Source: Bacteroidota bacterium (GTDB lineage: Bacteria; Bacteroidota; Bacteroidia; Flavobacteriales_D; Crocinitomicaceae). From it: DNA of 10,357 nucleotides. Positions 1 through 6,112 of the stretch are shown piece after piece. The first letter of the stretch is position 1. The number at the start of each line of letters is the position of its first letter. The stretch is from positions 1-10,357 of the forward strand of contig JAHKAT010000067.1 in the NCBI GenBank assembly GCA_018825925.1, written 5' to 3'. The notes under the pieces were generated by a model. The model searched no databases, had not been told where the DNA came from, and saw only the letters and a program-made list of their open reading frames with translations. A program made the translations under genes and the position numbers.

Positions 1-1
1 C

Positions 2-661
2 CTTGCCGAAAAAGTCTATATTCAAACTTTAGAACGCTATAAAAACAAATTGTATTACCAAGCTCTGAGTACTGCAGAAGGTGTGATCATCAATGAACCC
101 ACCAATGAATTCAGACCAAAGTACATGTTGATTAAAGCCTTATGTCAGGGGAATTTAAATGAGAACAAAACCGTCATTATTCCAACTTTAGAGCAAATTG
201 TACTTGAATACCCAAAGACAGAAGAACAACAAAGAGCTCAAGAAATGTTGAATATTATCAAAAATGGATATTCAAAAAACGAAAAAGTTGATTTCTCTAA
301 CAAATCCATTTACAAATTCAATGACAATGCAAAGCAATATGTAATCATCTTTTTAGAGGAAGATCAAAGTTCAAGCGTGGCAAAAACTAAGGTTTCCGAC
401 TTCAGTAAAGAATTCTTTTCACGCGATCGATTGAAGGTGAGTTCAAAAATATATGGGACCTCACAAAGTGTTGTTTTCGTAGAAGAATTTGAAACAGATT
501 TAATTGCCAAAGAATATATCAGAATTTACAAATCGACTAGAAAACACTTGTTTGAGTTACAAAACGCTAAAATTCTTGCAATAACTCAAGAAAATCTTCG
601 TACTTTGTTTGAAACTCAGAAATTGCAGGAATACGAAGATTTCTATTTAGAATTTTATTAA
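2..661 (+). CDS. porW: PorW/SprE-like type IX secretion/gliding lipoprotein, C-terminal part (5' end outside window)
   Basis: The reading frame is open from base 2 to the TAA ending at 661 and has no real start in the window; the TTG at 50 is internal. The visible 219 residues open with helical TPR-like repeats (for example the stretch around PTLEQIVLEYPKTEEQQRAQ). They end in a compact alpha/beta domain with the pattern YVIIFLEE, then VSDFSKEFFS, LKVSS and VFVEEFE. From memory, that tail is typical of PorW/SprE, the TPR lipoprotein of the Bacteroidota type IX secretion and gliding machinery. In relatives this gene lies directly upstream of a bactofilin gene and atpZ, as here (8 bases to the next start), which strengthens the call. 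The N-terminal lipoprotein signal and most TPRs are not visible. It could instead be an unrelated TPR protein, but the tail and context fit PorW/SprE well. Confidence 0.75.
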   Translation, partial: LAEKVYIQTLERYKNKLYYQALSTAEGVIINEPTNEFRPKYMLIKALCQGNLNENKTVIIPTLEQIVLEYPKTEEQQRAQEMLNIIKNGYSKNEKVDFSNKSIYKFNDNAKQYVIIFLEEDQSSSVAKTKVSDFSKEFFSRDRLKVSSKIYGTSQSVVFVEEFETDLIAKEYIRIYKSTRKHLFELQNAKILAITQENLRTLFETQKLQEYEDFYLEFY

Positions 662-669
662 AAAAACCC

Positions 670-1086
670 ATGATTTTGAAGAAAGAAAAAGCTCGTTTTG
701 AAAGTCCAGACCGACTGAATCGCATTGTTGAAGGCACCCGCATAGTAGGGGAATTAATTGCTGATTCCAATATTCGCATCGACGGAGAGGTTCATGGCAA
801 TGTGGCTTGTGCTGGAAAAGTTGTATTAGGTGAAAATGGCATCATCAAAGGTAATTTAACTTGCAATGAAGCTGATATTGAAGGGAATATTGAAGGTGAT
901 TTGAATATTGATATACTTTTGTGTTTGAAAGAAAAATCAAAAATCATCGGTAATATCAACACCGCAAAAATCGAAGTAAATCAAGGAGCTATTTTCCTTG
1001 GAAATTGTACTATGGGCGGCGCTCCTCAATCAAAAGGGGTGAATGTACAGAACAAAAAGAATCAGCCTGAAGATATTGTCTATTAA
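670..1086 (+). CDS. Bactofilin (polymer-forming cytoskeletal protein, DUF583)
   Basis: This 138-residue protein belongs to the bactofilin family, which polymerises without nucleotide into filaments that scaffold cell-envelope proteins. A short charged N-terminal tail (about residues 1-20) precedes a core of repeating hydrophobic-glycine strands, roughly residues 22-120. Examples are TRIVGELIADSNIRIDGEVHG, IIKGNLTCNEADIEGNIEGD and IIGNINTAKIEVNQGAIFLGN, the right-handed beta-helix signature. The disordered, polar C-terminus is also usual. Length is normal for the family. ATG at 670 is the obvious start, 8 bases after the PorW-like stop, and only 2 bases separate its stop from the atpZ-like start, so it is very likely co-transcribed and partly translationally coupled. 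It probably acts on the cytoplasmic face of the inner membrane; its partner here is unknown. Confidence 0.93.
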   Translation: MILKKEKARFESPDRLNRIVEGTRIVGELIADSNIRIDGEVHGNVACAGKVVLGENGIIKGNLTCNEADIEGNIEGDLNIDILLCLKEKSKIIGNINTAKIEVNQGAIFLGNCTMGGAPQSKGVNVQNKKNQPEDIVY

Positions 1087-1088
1087 TA

Positions 1089-1310
1089 ATGTCAGAAAAT
1101 AAGGATGGATACAATAAATACGCTCGCTATTCCTCGCTAGGAATACAGATGGCGGTTATTATTGGTTTCACCTCTTGGTTGGGGGTTTATTTAGACCACA
1201 AAGAAAACCCACCTGGCACCATGTATACCGTCATTCTATCTTTAAGTGGTGTTGCCGTTGCCTTGTATCTAGTTATTCGAGAAGTCATTAAAATGTCGAA
1301 AGACAATTAA
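1089..1310 (+). CDS. atpZ: AtpZ/AtpI family small membrane protein
   Basis: This 73-residue protein has a polar N-terminus (about 1-17) and two hydrophobic helices (about 18-35 and 46-66). A short loop containing YLDHKENPPGT joins them. The pattern G-x-x-W-L-G-x-x-L-D, a proline-rich turn and then a second glycine-containing helix is characteristic of AtpZ/AtpI proteins. In other bacteria these precede the F0 genes and are linked to c-ring assembly and Mg2+/Ca2+ handling at the ATP synthase. The gene is packed between the bactofilin (2-base gap) and another small membrane protein (2-base gap). No atpB, atpE or other synthase gene follows in this window, so its link to ATP synthase is by family only. 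The family call is firm; the role in this organism is inferred. Confidence 0.87.
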   Translation: MSENKDGYNKYARYSSLGIQMAVIIGFTSWLGVYLDHKENPPGTMYTVILSLSGVAVALYLVIREVIKMSKDN

Positions 1311-1312
1311 AC

Positions 1313-1693
1313 ATGTTTGCAAAAATTGTTCGTTTTCTAATCATAGCTATTTTAGTTCAAGTAGCCATTTATATTCTTGCCAAAATAATTGCACCACAAT
1401 TGATTCATATTAACTTGCTTTTTGGTTTTACCATAGCCATTATTTTTATTGGAGCCCTTGTATTATTTCTGAACGCCAAACAAGATGAATTTGTTGGCCG
1501 TTTTATGATTGTCACTACTTTTCAAATGATTGCTGCTTTGTCTATTATCCTTGCATTCAGCTATAAAAAAACAGTAGATGCCCTGCCACACGCCTTGTGG
1601 TTACTCGCTTTTTTCTTATCCCACCTTGTTTATCAGTCGATCTATCTTGTTCAACAGAACAAAACAGAAGATGTACCCAAAAGTGATTCATAA
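1313..1693 (+). CDS. Four-helix inner-membrane protein of the atpZ neighbourhood, function unknown
   Basis: This 126-residue protein has four predicted transmembrane helices at about residues 6-26, 33-53, 63-84 and 91-113. Short loops (one with NAKQDEF, one with YKKTVDALPH) join them, and the cytoplasmic-looking tail is polar. I recognise no catalytic motif. Its place 2 bases after the atpZ-like stop and its size resemble the AtpI-like or uncharacterised membrane protein that sits between atpZ and atpB in Bacteroidota, so a partner of AtpZ is the most natural guess. ATG at 1313 is the only sensible start. It is the last gene of the tight left-hand run, and the following 178 bases carry a weak hairpin and then the bcp promoter. 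It is clearly a real membrane-protein gene, but its function is not shown by sequence. Confidence 0.8.
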   Translation: MFAKIVRFLIIAILVQVAIYILAKIIAPQLIHINLLFGFTIAIIFIGALVLFLNAKQDEFVGRFMIVTTFQMIAALSIILAFSYKKTVDALPHALWLLAFFLSHLVYQSIYLVQQNKTEDVPKSDS

Positions 1694-1780
1694 ATTCTAA
1701 CTATCCATTCAACATTTTTAAGTTTTTACTGTTTAATTCTCATAATTGTAATTAACTTATATTAAAATAATGCGTTGTTT

Positions 1781-1813
1781 AACTCGGTTTGCTGCGAGTT
1801 CATTAAATTTTTT
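1781..1813 (+). terminator. Weak hairpin, possible terminator of the porW-bactofilin-atpZ run
   Basis: The arms AACTCG (1781-1786) and CGAGTT (1795-1800) pair perfectly around an 8-base loop. A run of six T lies at 1808-1813, but 7 other bases come between stem and T-run, so this is a poor intrinsic terminator. It is the only stem-loop I see between the four-gene run and bcp. The rest of 1694-1780 is A+T-rich with nothing recognisable. Confidence 0.35.
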
Positions 1814-1827
1814 GATCATAAATTTTT

Positions 1828-1854
1828 TTGATTAAAATATAATCGCTAGTTTTG
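1828..1854 (+). promoter_or_regulatory. Candidate Bacteroidota-type promoter of bcp
   Basis: TAGTTTTG at 1847-1854 matches the Bacteroidota sigma-factor -7 consensus TAnnTTTG exactly. A TTG at 1828-1830 lies 16 bases upstream, slightly closer than the usual -33 spacing. Transcription would begin near 1860, leaving a leader of about 10 bases before the bcp ATG at 1872. The -33 assignment is the weaker half. Confidence 0.5.
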
Positions 1855-1871
1855 ATTAATATTTCATCAAT

Positions 1872-2339
1872 ATGAGAAAGTATAAAGAAGGAAGTTTAGC
1901 TCCAGACTGGAGTTGCGTCGATGAAAATGGACAGTTGAGAACGAATCAAGAGTTTCTTGGTAAGAAATTAGCGCTTTATTTTTATCCAAAAGATAATACG
2001 CCGGGGTGTATCAATCAAGCTTGTAATTTAAGGGACAATTACGCTGAATTAGAAAAAAACGGCATTGTTATATTAGGAGTAAGCGGTGATTCGGAAGCGT
2101 CACATCAAAAGTTCAAAGAAAAACGCGATCTCCCTTTTCCATTATTGGCAGATGTAGATAAAAAACTAATTCACGAGTTTGGCGTATGGGGAGAAAAAAA
2201 ATTTATGGGTCGCATTTTCGACGGTTTGATTCGAACCACTTACCTAATTGACGAGAAAGGGATTATTCAACAAATCATAACAAAACCGAAAACAAAAGAT
2301 CACGCAAGCGAAATATTGGAGGGATTTAACTTAAAATAA
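1872..2339 (+). CDS. bcp: Thiol peroxidase of the Bcp/PrxQ family
   Basis: This is a cytoplasmic peroxiredoxin that reduces hydrogen and organic peroxides with thiol-derived electrons, usually from thioredoxin. The 155-residue length is normal. The active site reads YFYPKDNTPGC with peroxidatic Cys46. Cys51 lies five residues later in the QACNLRD segment, the position of the resolving cysteine in PrxQ/Bcp, so this is an intramolecular 2-Cys type. The thioredoxin fold continues with ILGVSGDS, FPLLADVDK and GVWGEKKFMGR. IRTTYLID carries the arginine that usually completes the site. One further cysteine (Cys15) is outside the usual set. The ATG at 1872 follows a short leader from an exact TAnnTTTG element, so the gene probably has its own promoter. 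recA follows after 135 bases with separate signals. Confidence 0.95.
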   Translation: MRKYKEGSLAPDWSCVDENGQLRTNQEFLGKKLALYFYPKDNTPGCINQACNLRDNYAELEKNGIVILGVSGDSEASHQKFKEKRDLPFPLLADVDKKLIHEFGVWGEKKFMGRIFDGLIRTTYLIDEKGIIQQIITKPKTKDHASEILEGFNLK

Positions 2340-2399
2340 ATCGCTGATTCACAGGTCTTCATAGGCAAAAGATCCAAATAACAAAACATATATTTTAAC

Positions 2400-2418
2400 A
2401 ACGTAAATCAATTACGTT
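2400..2418. promoter_or_regulatory. Perfect inverted repeat upstream of recA, candidate operator
   Basis: The arms AACGTAA (2400-2406) and TTACGTT (2412-2418) are exact reverse complements around a 5-base centre (ATCAA). The dyad lies where the -33 region of the recA promoter would be, which suits a dimeric repressor such as a LexA-type or other SOS-like regulator. I do not recognise it as a named box, so the regulator is unknown. Confidence 0.45.
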
Positions 2419-2427
2419 CTACAAGCC

Positions 2428-2435
2428 CAACTTTG
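2428..2435 (+). promoter_or_regulatory. Candidate -7 element of recA
   Basis: CAACTTTG matches TAnnTTTG except at the first base. It lies 39 bases before the recA ATG. Transcription from about 2441 would give a leader of about 34 bases. No clear TTG -33 box is seen at the right distance, because that area is occupied by the dyad at 2400-2418. The call rests on one element only. Confidence 0.3.
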
Positions 2436-2445
2436 CACTATAAAC

Positions 2446-2459
2446 GCAACCCAAGTTGC
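2446..2459 (+). other. Small stem-loop in the recA leader
   Basis: GCAAC (2446-2450) and GTTGC (2455-2459) form a 5-bp stem with a CCAA tetraloop inside the presumed recA 5' leader, 15 bases before the ATG. The hexamer TTGCAC also occurs twice, at 2433-2438 and 2457-2462. The stem is short, so it may be chance or a mild translational modulator. Confidence 0.25.
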
Positions 2460-2474
2460 ACAAAACAATACGAT

Positions 2475-3506
2475 ATGGCAGTTAAAGAAGTAAACACAGA
2501 AAAGCTAAAGGCACTCCAACTTACTATGGAGAAGCTTGACAAAACCTACGGAAAAGGCACCGTAATGAAATTGGGCGATAGTCCAGTTGTACAAGTAGAA
2601 ACAATTCCCACGGGATCATTAACCCTCGATATCGCTTTGGGCGTTGGTGGTTATCCAAAAGGTAGGGTAGTAGAAATATACGGTCCTGAATCTTCAGGAA
2701 AGACCACTCTTGCAATTCATGCAATTGCTGAGTGTCAAAAACAAGGTGGTATTGCCGCTTTTATAGATGCAGAACACGCTTTTGACCAATTTTACGCTCA
2801 AAAATTAGGTGTTGACATTGAGAACTTGATTATATCACAACCAGACAATGGTGAGCAGGCTCTAGAAATTGCCGATAACTTAATTCGTTCTGGTGCAGTT
2901 GACATCGTTGTCATTGATTCAGTTGCAGCATTAACCCCTAAAGCTGAAATTGAAGGTGAAATGGGCGATTCTCAAATGGGACTTCAAGCCCGTTTGATGT
3001 CTAAAGCACTTCGAAAATTAACTGGATCTATCAATAAAGCAGGATGCTGTTGTATTTTCATTAACCAATTGCGCGATAAAATAGGCGTGATGTTCGGAAG
3101 TCCTGAAACAACGACTGGTGGAAATGCTTTGAAATTTTATGCTTCCGTACGTTTGGATATCCGTCGTTCTACTCACTTAAAAGATGGTGATGAAAACATC
3201 GGTAACCGCGTAAAAGTAAAAGTGGTCAAAAACAAAGTAGCACCTCCGTTTAGAAAAGCAGAATTCGACGTTATGTTCGGCGAAGGAATCTCTAAAGTGG
3301 GTGAAATCATCGACTTAGGTGTTGAATTAAACATTGTAAAGAAAAGTGGTTCTTGGTTTTCCTATGGTGAAACTAAATTGGGCCAAGGACGTGATGCAGT
3401 AAAAAATCTTATGTTAGACAATCCAGAACTAACAGAAGAAATTGAGCAAAAAATTAAAGAAGCTCTTACTCGCAGTGATATGCCTGTTGCTGTTGAGCAA
3501 GACTAA
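2475..3506 (+). CDS. recA: Recombinase A
   Basis: RecA is the ATP-dependent strand-exchange protein of homologous recombination and the coprotease that triggers SOS. This copy is full length at 343 residues. It shows the Walker A motif GPESSGKTT (70-78), the catalytic glutamate in IDAEHAFD (Glu100), Walker B IVVIDS (Asp148), loop L1 around EGEMGDSQMG (160-169), and loop L2 starting NQLRDKIGVMFG, with Gln198 as the nucleotide-sensing glutamine. The acidic C-terminus is also usual. ATG at 2475 was chosen because MAVKEVNTEKLKALQ is a normal RecA start. The longer in-frame TTG at 2433 falls inside the presumed -7 element and adds an unconserved tail. Three consecutive cysteines (191-193) sit just before the L2 strand. 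The gene is monocistronic, flanked by a dyad upstream and a strong terminator downstream. Confidence 0.99.
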   Translation: MAVKEVNTEKLKALQLTMEKLDKTYGKGTVMKLGDSPVVQVETIPTGSLTLDIALGVGGYPKGRVVEIYGPESSGKTTLAIHAIAECQKQGGIAAFIDAEHAFDQFYAQKLGVDIENLIISQPDNGEQALEIADNLIRSGAVDIVVIDSVAALTPKAEIEGEMGDSQMGLQARLMSKALRKLTGSINKAGCCCIFINQLRDKIGVMFGSPETTTGGNALKFYASVRLDIRRSTHLKDGDENIGNRVKVKVVKNKVAPPFRKAEFDVMFGEGISKVGEIIDLGVELNIVKKSGSWFSYGETKLGQGRDAVKNLMLDNPELTEEIEQKIKEALTRSDMPVAVEQD

Positions 3507-3524
3507 TTGCATATCGTAAAAAGG

Positions 3525-3556
3525 AAACGGCATTCAGCAATGAGTGCCGTTTTTTT
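3525..3556 (+). terminator. Intrinsic terminator of recA, probably bidirectional
   Basis: An 11-bp stem (3525-3535 with 3542-3552, one G-T wobble, core AAACGGCA/TGCCGTTT) closes a 6-base loop. It runs into a T tract ending at 3556, 18 bases after the recA stop. On the opposite strand the same hairpin is followed by CCTTTTT, so it can also stop the leftward polysaccharide operon, whose last gene ends at 3662. The remaining 3557-3661 shows nothing else. Confidence 0.88.
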
Positions 3557-3661
3557 ATTGTCAAAATTTTTATTCAACCGCGAAAATCTACATTGACCTA
3601 CGATGGCATAGTGATGGATACACATTTTATACAACGAAAAAACCACATCCTATGGAATAAG

Positions 3662-5095
3662 TTAAGTCTTCAGCCCTTTCTTTAACCGATGTTCCATAGC
3701 TATAAACATGGCACCAACACCCCAAATAGGAATTGCTGCTTTATCTGTATCCAAATAATTATTCAAAAAACCATGAATGAAATAAGTTGATAAAGCCAAA
3801 ACCATAAAAAGTAGTAAGGTTTTCATCTCCTTGTCTTCTTCGGGCCAATCTAAATGCAGACGAATACCTTTGTAAAACAATACCGCCACTAAAAACAAAA
3901 CAGACAACAAGCCCGGGAATCCTGTTTCCGACAGAGGACCTAAAAATTCTGAATGGGCATTTCCTCCATCTCCAAAATTGGTCGAAATTATCGTGAGATT
4001 TTGAGGGCGTTGAAATCTCGCATATTCAAAAGCATAAGTGCCCGGTCCGAAACCAACTATCGGTTTTTCTTTGAACATTTCCATTGCACAGGACCAACGA
4101 TTTAATCGCTCGAGATTCGAAGCATCCGTAGAAACATTTGTTGCACTTTGCAGACGTTCACCAAAATTTTCTGTGGTGTGTTCTACTTTATTGCGCTCCA
4201 TTTCCATTTGAATATTGTCCCAAGTAAAAAACAATAATCCACCAATAATCAAAGTGGTTCCAGCCAACAAACTAAAGGGAATCTTTAAGCGGATTGCTAA
4301 GGCAATTGCACCTGCACCTACCACACTTAACCAAGCAGCCCGAGTATATGAAAAATAGAGGCCAATGCCGATAACTAATATCATGCAAATCAAAATCGCT
4401 TGGGTCAGAGGAGGGAATTTTTTACTCAAGTACAAACCAATGGCTATCACAAAAGCAAAAGCCACAATTGCCCCATAAATTGTATGATCTTTAAAAAATG
4501 GCCACATCACCCAATGACTCTCTTTTTCACCAAAATTATAGGTCATATGAAGCAAAACCGTATAAATACAAACGACTGACATTCCAATAACAAACAGCCA
4601 AAGAAAATTTTGGATGTTCCGTTTCTTTAAAAACACAATCCCTCCCATAAAAAGCATAGGAATCATAAACCACATTCTCGCTAAAGTGAACTTAAGGGAT
4701 GCTACAATGTCAGTGGAACAAATACTCGAAATAATTAACCAAGCCAGGTACAGACCCGTCGCTAATATAAGCGGGTGTTTCCACACATAATTTGGAATAA
4801 ACGGACGACTCGATTGCAAAAAGATTAGAAAAAGCAACATGCCGAAAAGCAAAGGTTCTGTAGGAAGAAAAAGGCCAAAGCCATCCGTCCATTCCTCAAT
4901 ATTTATACTTAAAGGGACCAGAATTGCCAGACTTAAAAAAGCGTATTCAGTATAAAAAATAGCCGCAAATATTGCCAGTAAACCAATGGAGGCCAATGAA
5001 AGAAATTCCTGTCGCTGCACTATAAAAACCGCCATAATAGCGATGTACAACAAACTGAAAGACCCAACAGCGATATGCTGCTTCCAATTTATCAT
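3662..5095 (-). CDS. O-antigen ligase/polymerase family membrane protein (Wzy/WaaL type)
   Basis: This 477-residue, roughly 10-12-helix inner-membrane protein has the Wzy_C/WaaL layout. Paired helices surround a SYTRAAW motif (residues 249-255, Arg252). A large external loop follows, with RLNRWSCAMEMF and PIVGFGPGTYAFEY (about 345-358). It ends in NAHSEFLGPLSETG, whose His381 is the position conserved in this superfamily. Such proteins polymerise lipid-linked polysaccharide repeats or ligate glycans to an acceptor at the periplasmic face. Sequence alone does not separate polymerase from ligase, but the neighbouring Wzx and Wzz genes favour Wzy. Its ATG at 5095 overlaps the stop of the wzz-like gene by four bases (ATGA), which implies translational coupling. 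It is the last gene of the leftward operon and converges on recA. Confidence 0.88.
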   Translation of the reverse strand: MINWKQHIAVGSFSLLYIAIMAVFIVQRQEFLSLASIGLLAIFAAIFYTEYAFLSLAILVPLSINIEEWTDGFGLFLPTEPLLFGMLLFLIFLQSSRPFIPNYVWKHPLILATGLYLAWLIISSICSTDIVASLKFTLARMWFMIPMLFMGGIVFLKKRNIQNFLWLFVIGMSVVCIYTVLLHMTYNFGEKESHWVMWPFFKDHTIYGAIVAFAFVIAIGLYLSKKFPPLTQAILICMILVIGIGLYFSYTRAAWLSVVGAGAIALAIRLKIPFSLLAGTTLIIGGLLFFTWDNIQMEMERNKVEHTTENFGERLQSATNVSTDASNLERLNRWSCAMEMFKEKPIVGFGPGTYAFEYARFQRPQNLTIISTNFGDGGNAHSEFLGPLSETGFPGLLSVLFLVAVLFYKGIRLHLDWPEEDKEMKTLLLFMVLALSTYFIHGFLNNYLDTDKAAIPIWGVGAMFIAMEHRLKKGLKT

Positions 5096-6090
5096 TCTTT
5101 TTCTTTGGCAAGTAATTCTCGTATACGCTCGCGAATTAACAAAAAGAAGATTGCAAAAAACAAAGCACCGAATGTTGCTACCAAAACAACGATTGCTCTT
5201 TTTGGTTTTGCTTTTTTATCAGCAACCACCGCTCTTTCAACTATGAATTTATGATTGAACAGCGTGTTTGCATCCGATTCAGCCTGTTCGTAAGCCACCT
5301 CAAAATCTGCAAGTTTCATGATTTTCTCATTTCTCTGCATTTCCAGGTTATCAAAAAGAGTTCCATATTGTAAGTTAAGATCTACCTTTCTTTTGAAGAA
5401 ATCTCTATCTGCAGGATTCTTTGCAGCAGTGTACGCCTGAAATAAGTTGGCTCGGCCTTCCAATGAAACAACACCTAGAGAGGCTAAGGTGTCTAAACGA
5501 AATAACAAATCTGTTTTTTGATCCTCCAACATCGTTTTTTTACGCTTGTTGATATCGAAAGCGATTTTAGTCCGTTCTTGAACCATCTGGTTTTTCACGG
5601 TGTCAATTAAATCGACAATGGTATTCGCCATTTCGGCTGCTAAAATTGGATTTTTATCCAAAACTTCAATGGTAATCGACCCGTATCTGGTTCGATTAAA
5701 CTGAATGTGATTCTCGTATTTCTTGTTTAATTTGAAATGCTTTTCAGAATCTGTAGAATCAATATCGTAGTTTTTATATAAATCAAATTGCGTGATTAAA
5801 CGATCTTTAATTCTAGAAGATTGTAGGATTTGAACCAATTGTTCCGCTTGTTCCTCTTCTCCAAAATCCATTGCAGAAGCCTTTGCGTTTCTTTGTTCAG
5901 AGAATGAAACCGTACTTGTAGCAGTTGGGAAAACAATTGCTGTTGACCGATAAAGCGGGGTTAACAATAAAGAAATCACTAAAGAAACTACAGCTGCAAT
6001 ACCTGTAATGATTCCGATGATTTTTCTTCTTTCCCATATAAACTGAATCAAGTTCTGTCTTTCTTCATTCAAATCTGGCTCCATGTTCAT
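5092..6090 (-). CDS. Wzz-type chain-length determinant / polysaccharide co-polymerase
   Basis: This 332-residue protein has the polysaccharide co-polymerase topology: a cytoplasmic N-terminus, a first helix at about 24-44, a long periplasmic region and a second helix at about 299-319. A proline in AKPKRA comes just before the second helix. After the first helix comes LYRSTAIVFP, a typical Wzz-domain start. The middle (about 150-290) is rich in heptad-like charged segments and probably helical. The C-terminus ends about a dozen residues after the second helix with no Walker motifs, so there is no fused BY-kinase; control by phosphorylation would need a separate kinase. It likely sets the modal chain length of the glycan made by the adjacent Wzy-like protein. 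ATG at 6090 was taken; a second ATG two codons later (6084) is equally possible. Confidence 0.87.
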   Translation of the reverse strand: MNMEPDLNEERQNLIQFIWERRKIIGIITGIAAVVSLVISLLLTPLYRSTAIVFPTATSTVSFSEQRNAKASAMDFGEEEQAEQLVQILQSSRIKDRLITQFDLYKNYDIDSTDSEKHFKLNKKYENHIQFNRTRYGSITIEVLDKNPILAAEMANTIVDLIDTVKNQMVQERTKIAFDINKRKKTMLEDQKTDLLFRLDTLASLGVVSLEGRANLFQAYTAAKNPADRDFFKRKVDLNLQYGTLFDNLEMQRNEKIMKLADFEVAYEQAESDANTLFNHKFIVERAVVADKKAKPKRAIVVLVATFGALFFAIFFLLIRERIRELLAKEKE

Positions 6091-6112
6091 GTTTGTTTTT
6101 GTGTAAAGTTAA

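Noticed and set aside
50..52. TTG as start of the first gene
   Set aside because: The frame is open to the left edge of the window and the residues before it continue the same helical repeat, so this is an internal leucine.
567..779. Minus-strand 70-codon frame across the porW/bactofilin junction
   Set aside because: It is antisense to two well-supported genes and has no recognisable protein features.
914..921. TACTTTTG, an exact -7 match inside the bactofilin gene
   Set aside because: No fitting -33 box was noted and no gene starts just after it; such 8-mers arise often in A+T-rich coding DNA.
2433..2474. 14-residue N-terminal extension of RecA from TTG
   Set aside because: The added residues do not resemble RecA, and the codon lies in the presumed -7 element; ATG 2475 gives the normal family start.
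4986..5246. Plus-strand 86-codon frame over the wzy/wzz junction
   Set aside because: It is a shadow of two clear minus-strand membrane-protein genes; its composition reflects their antisense.
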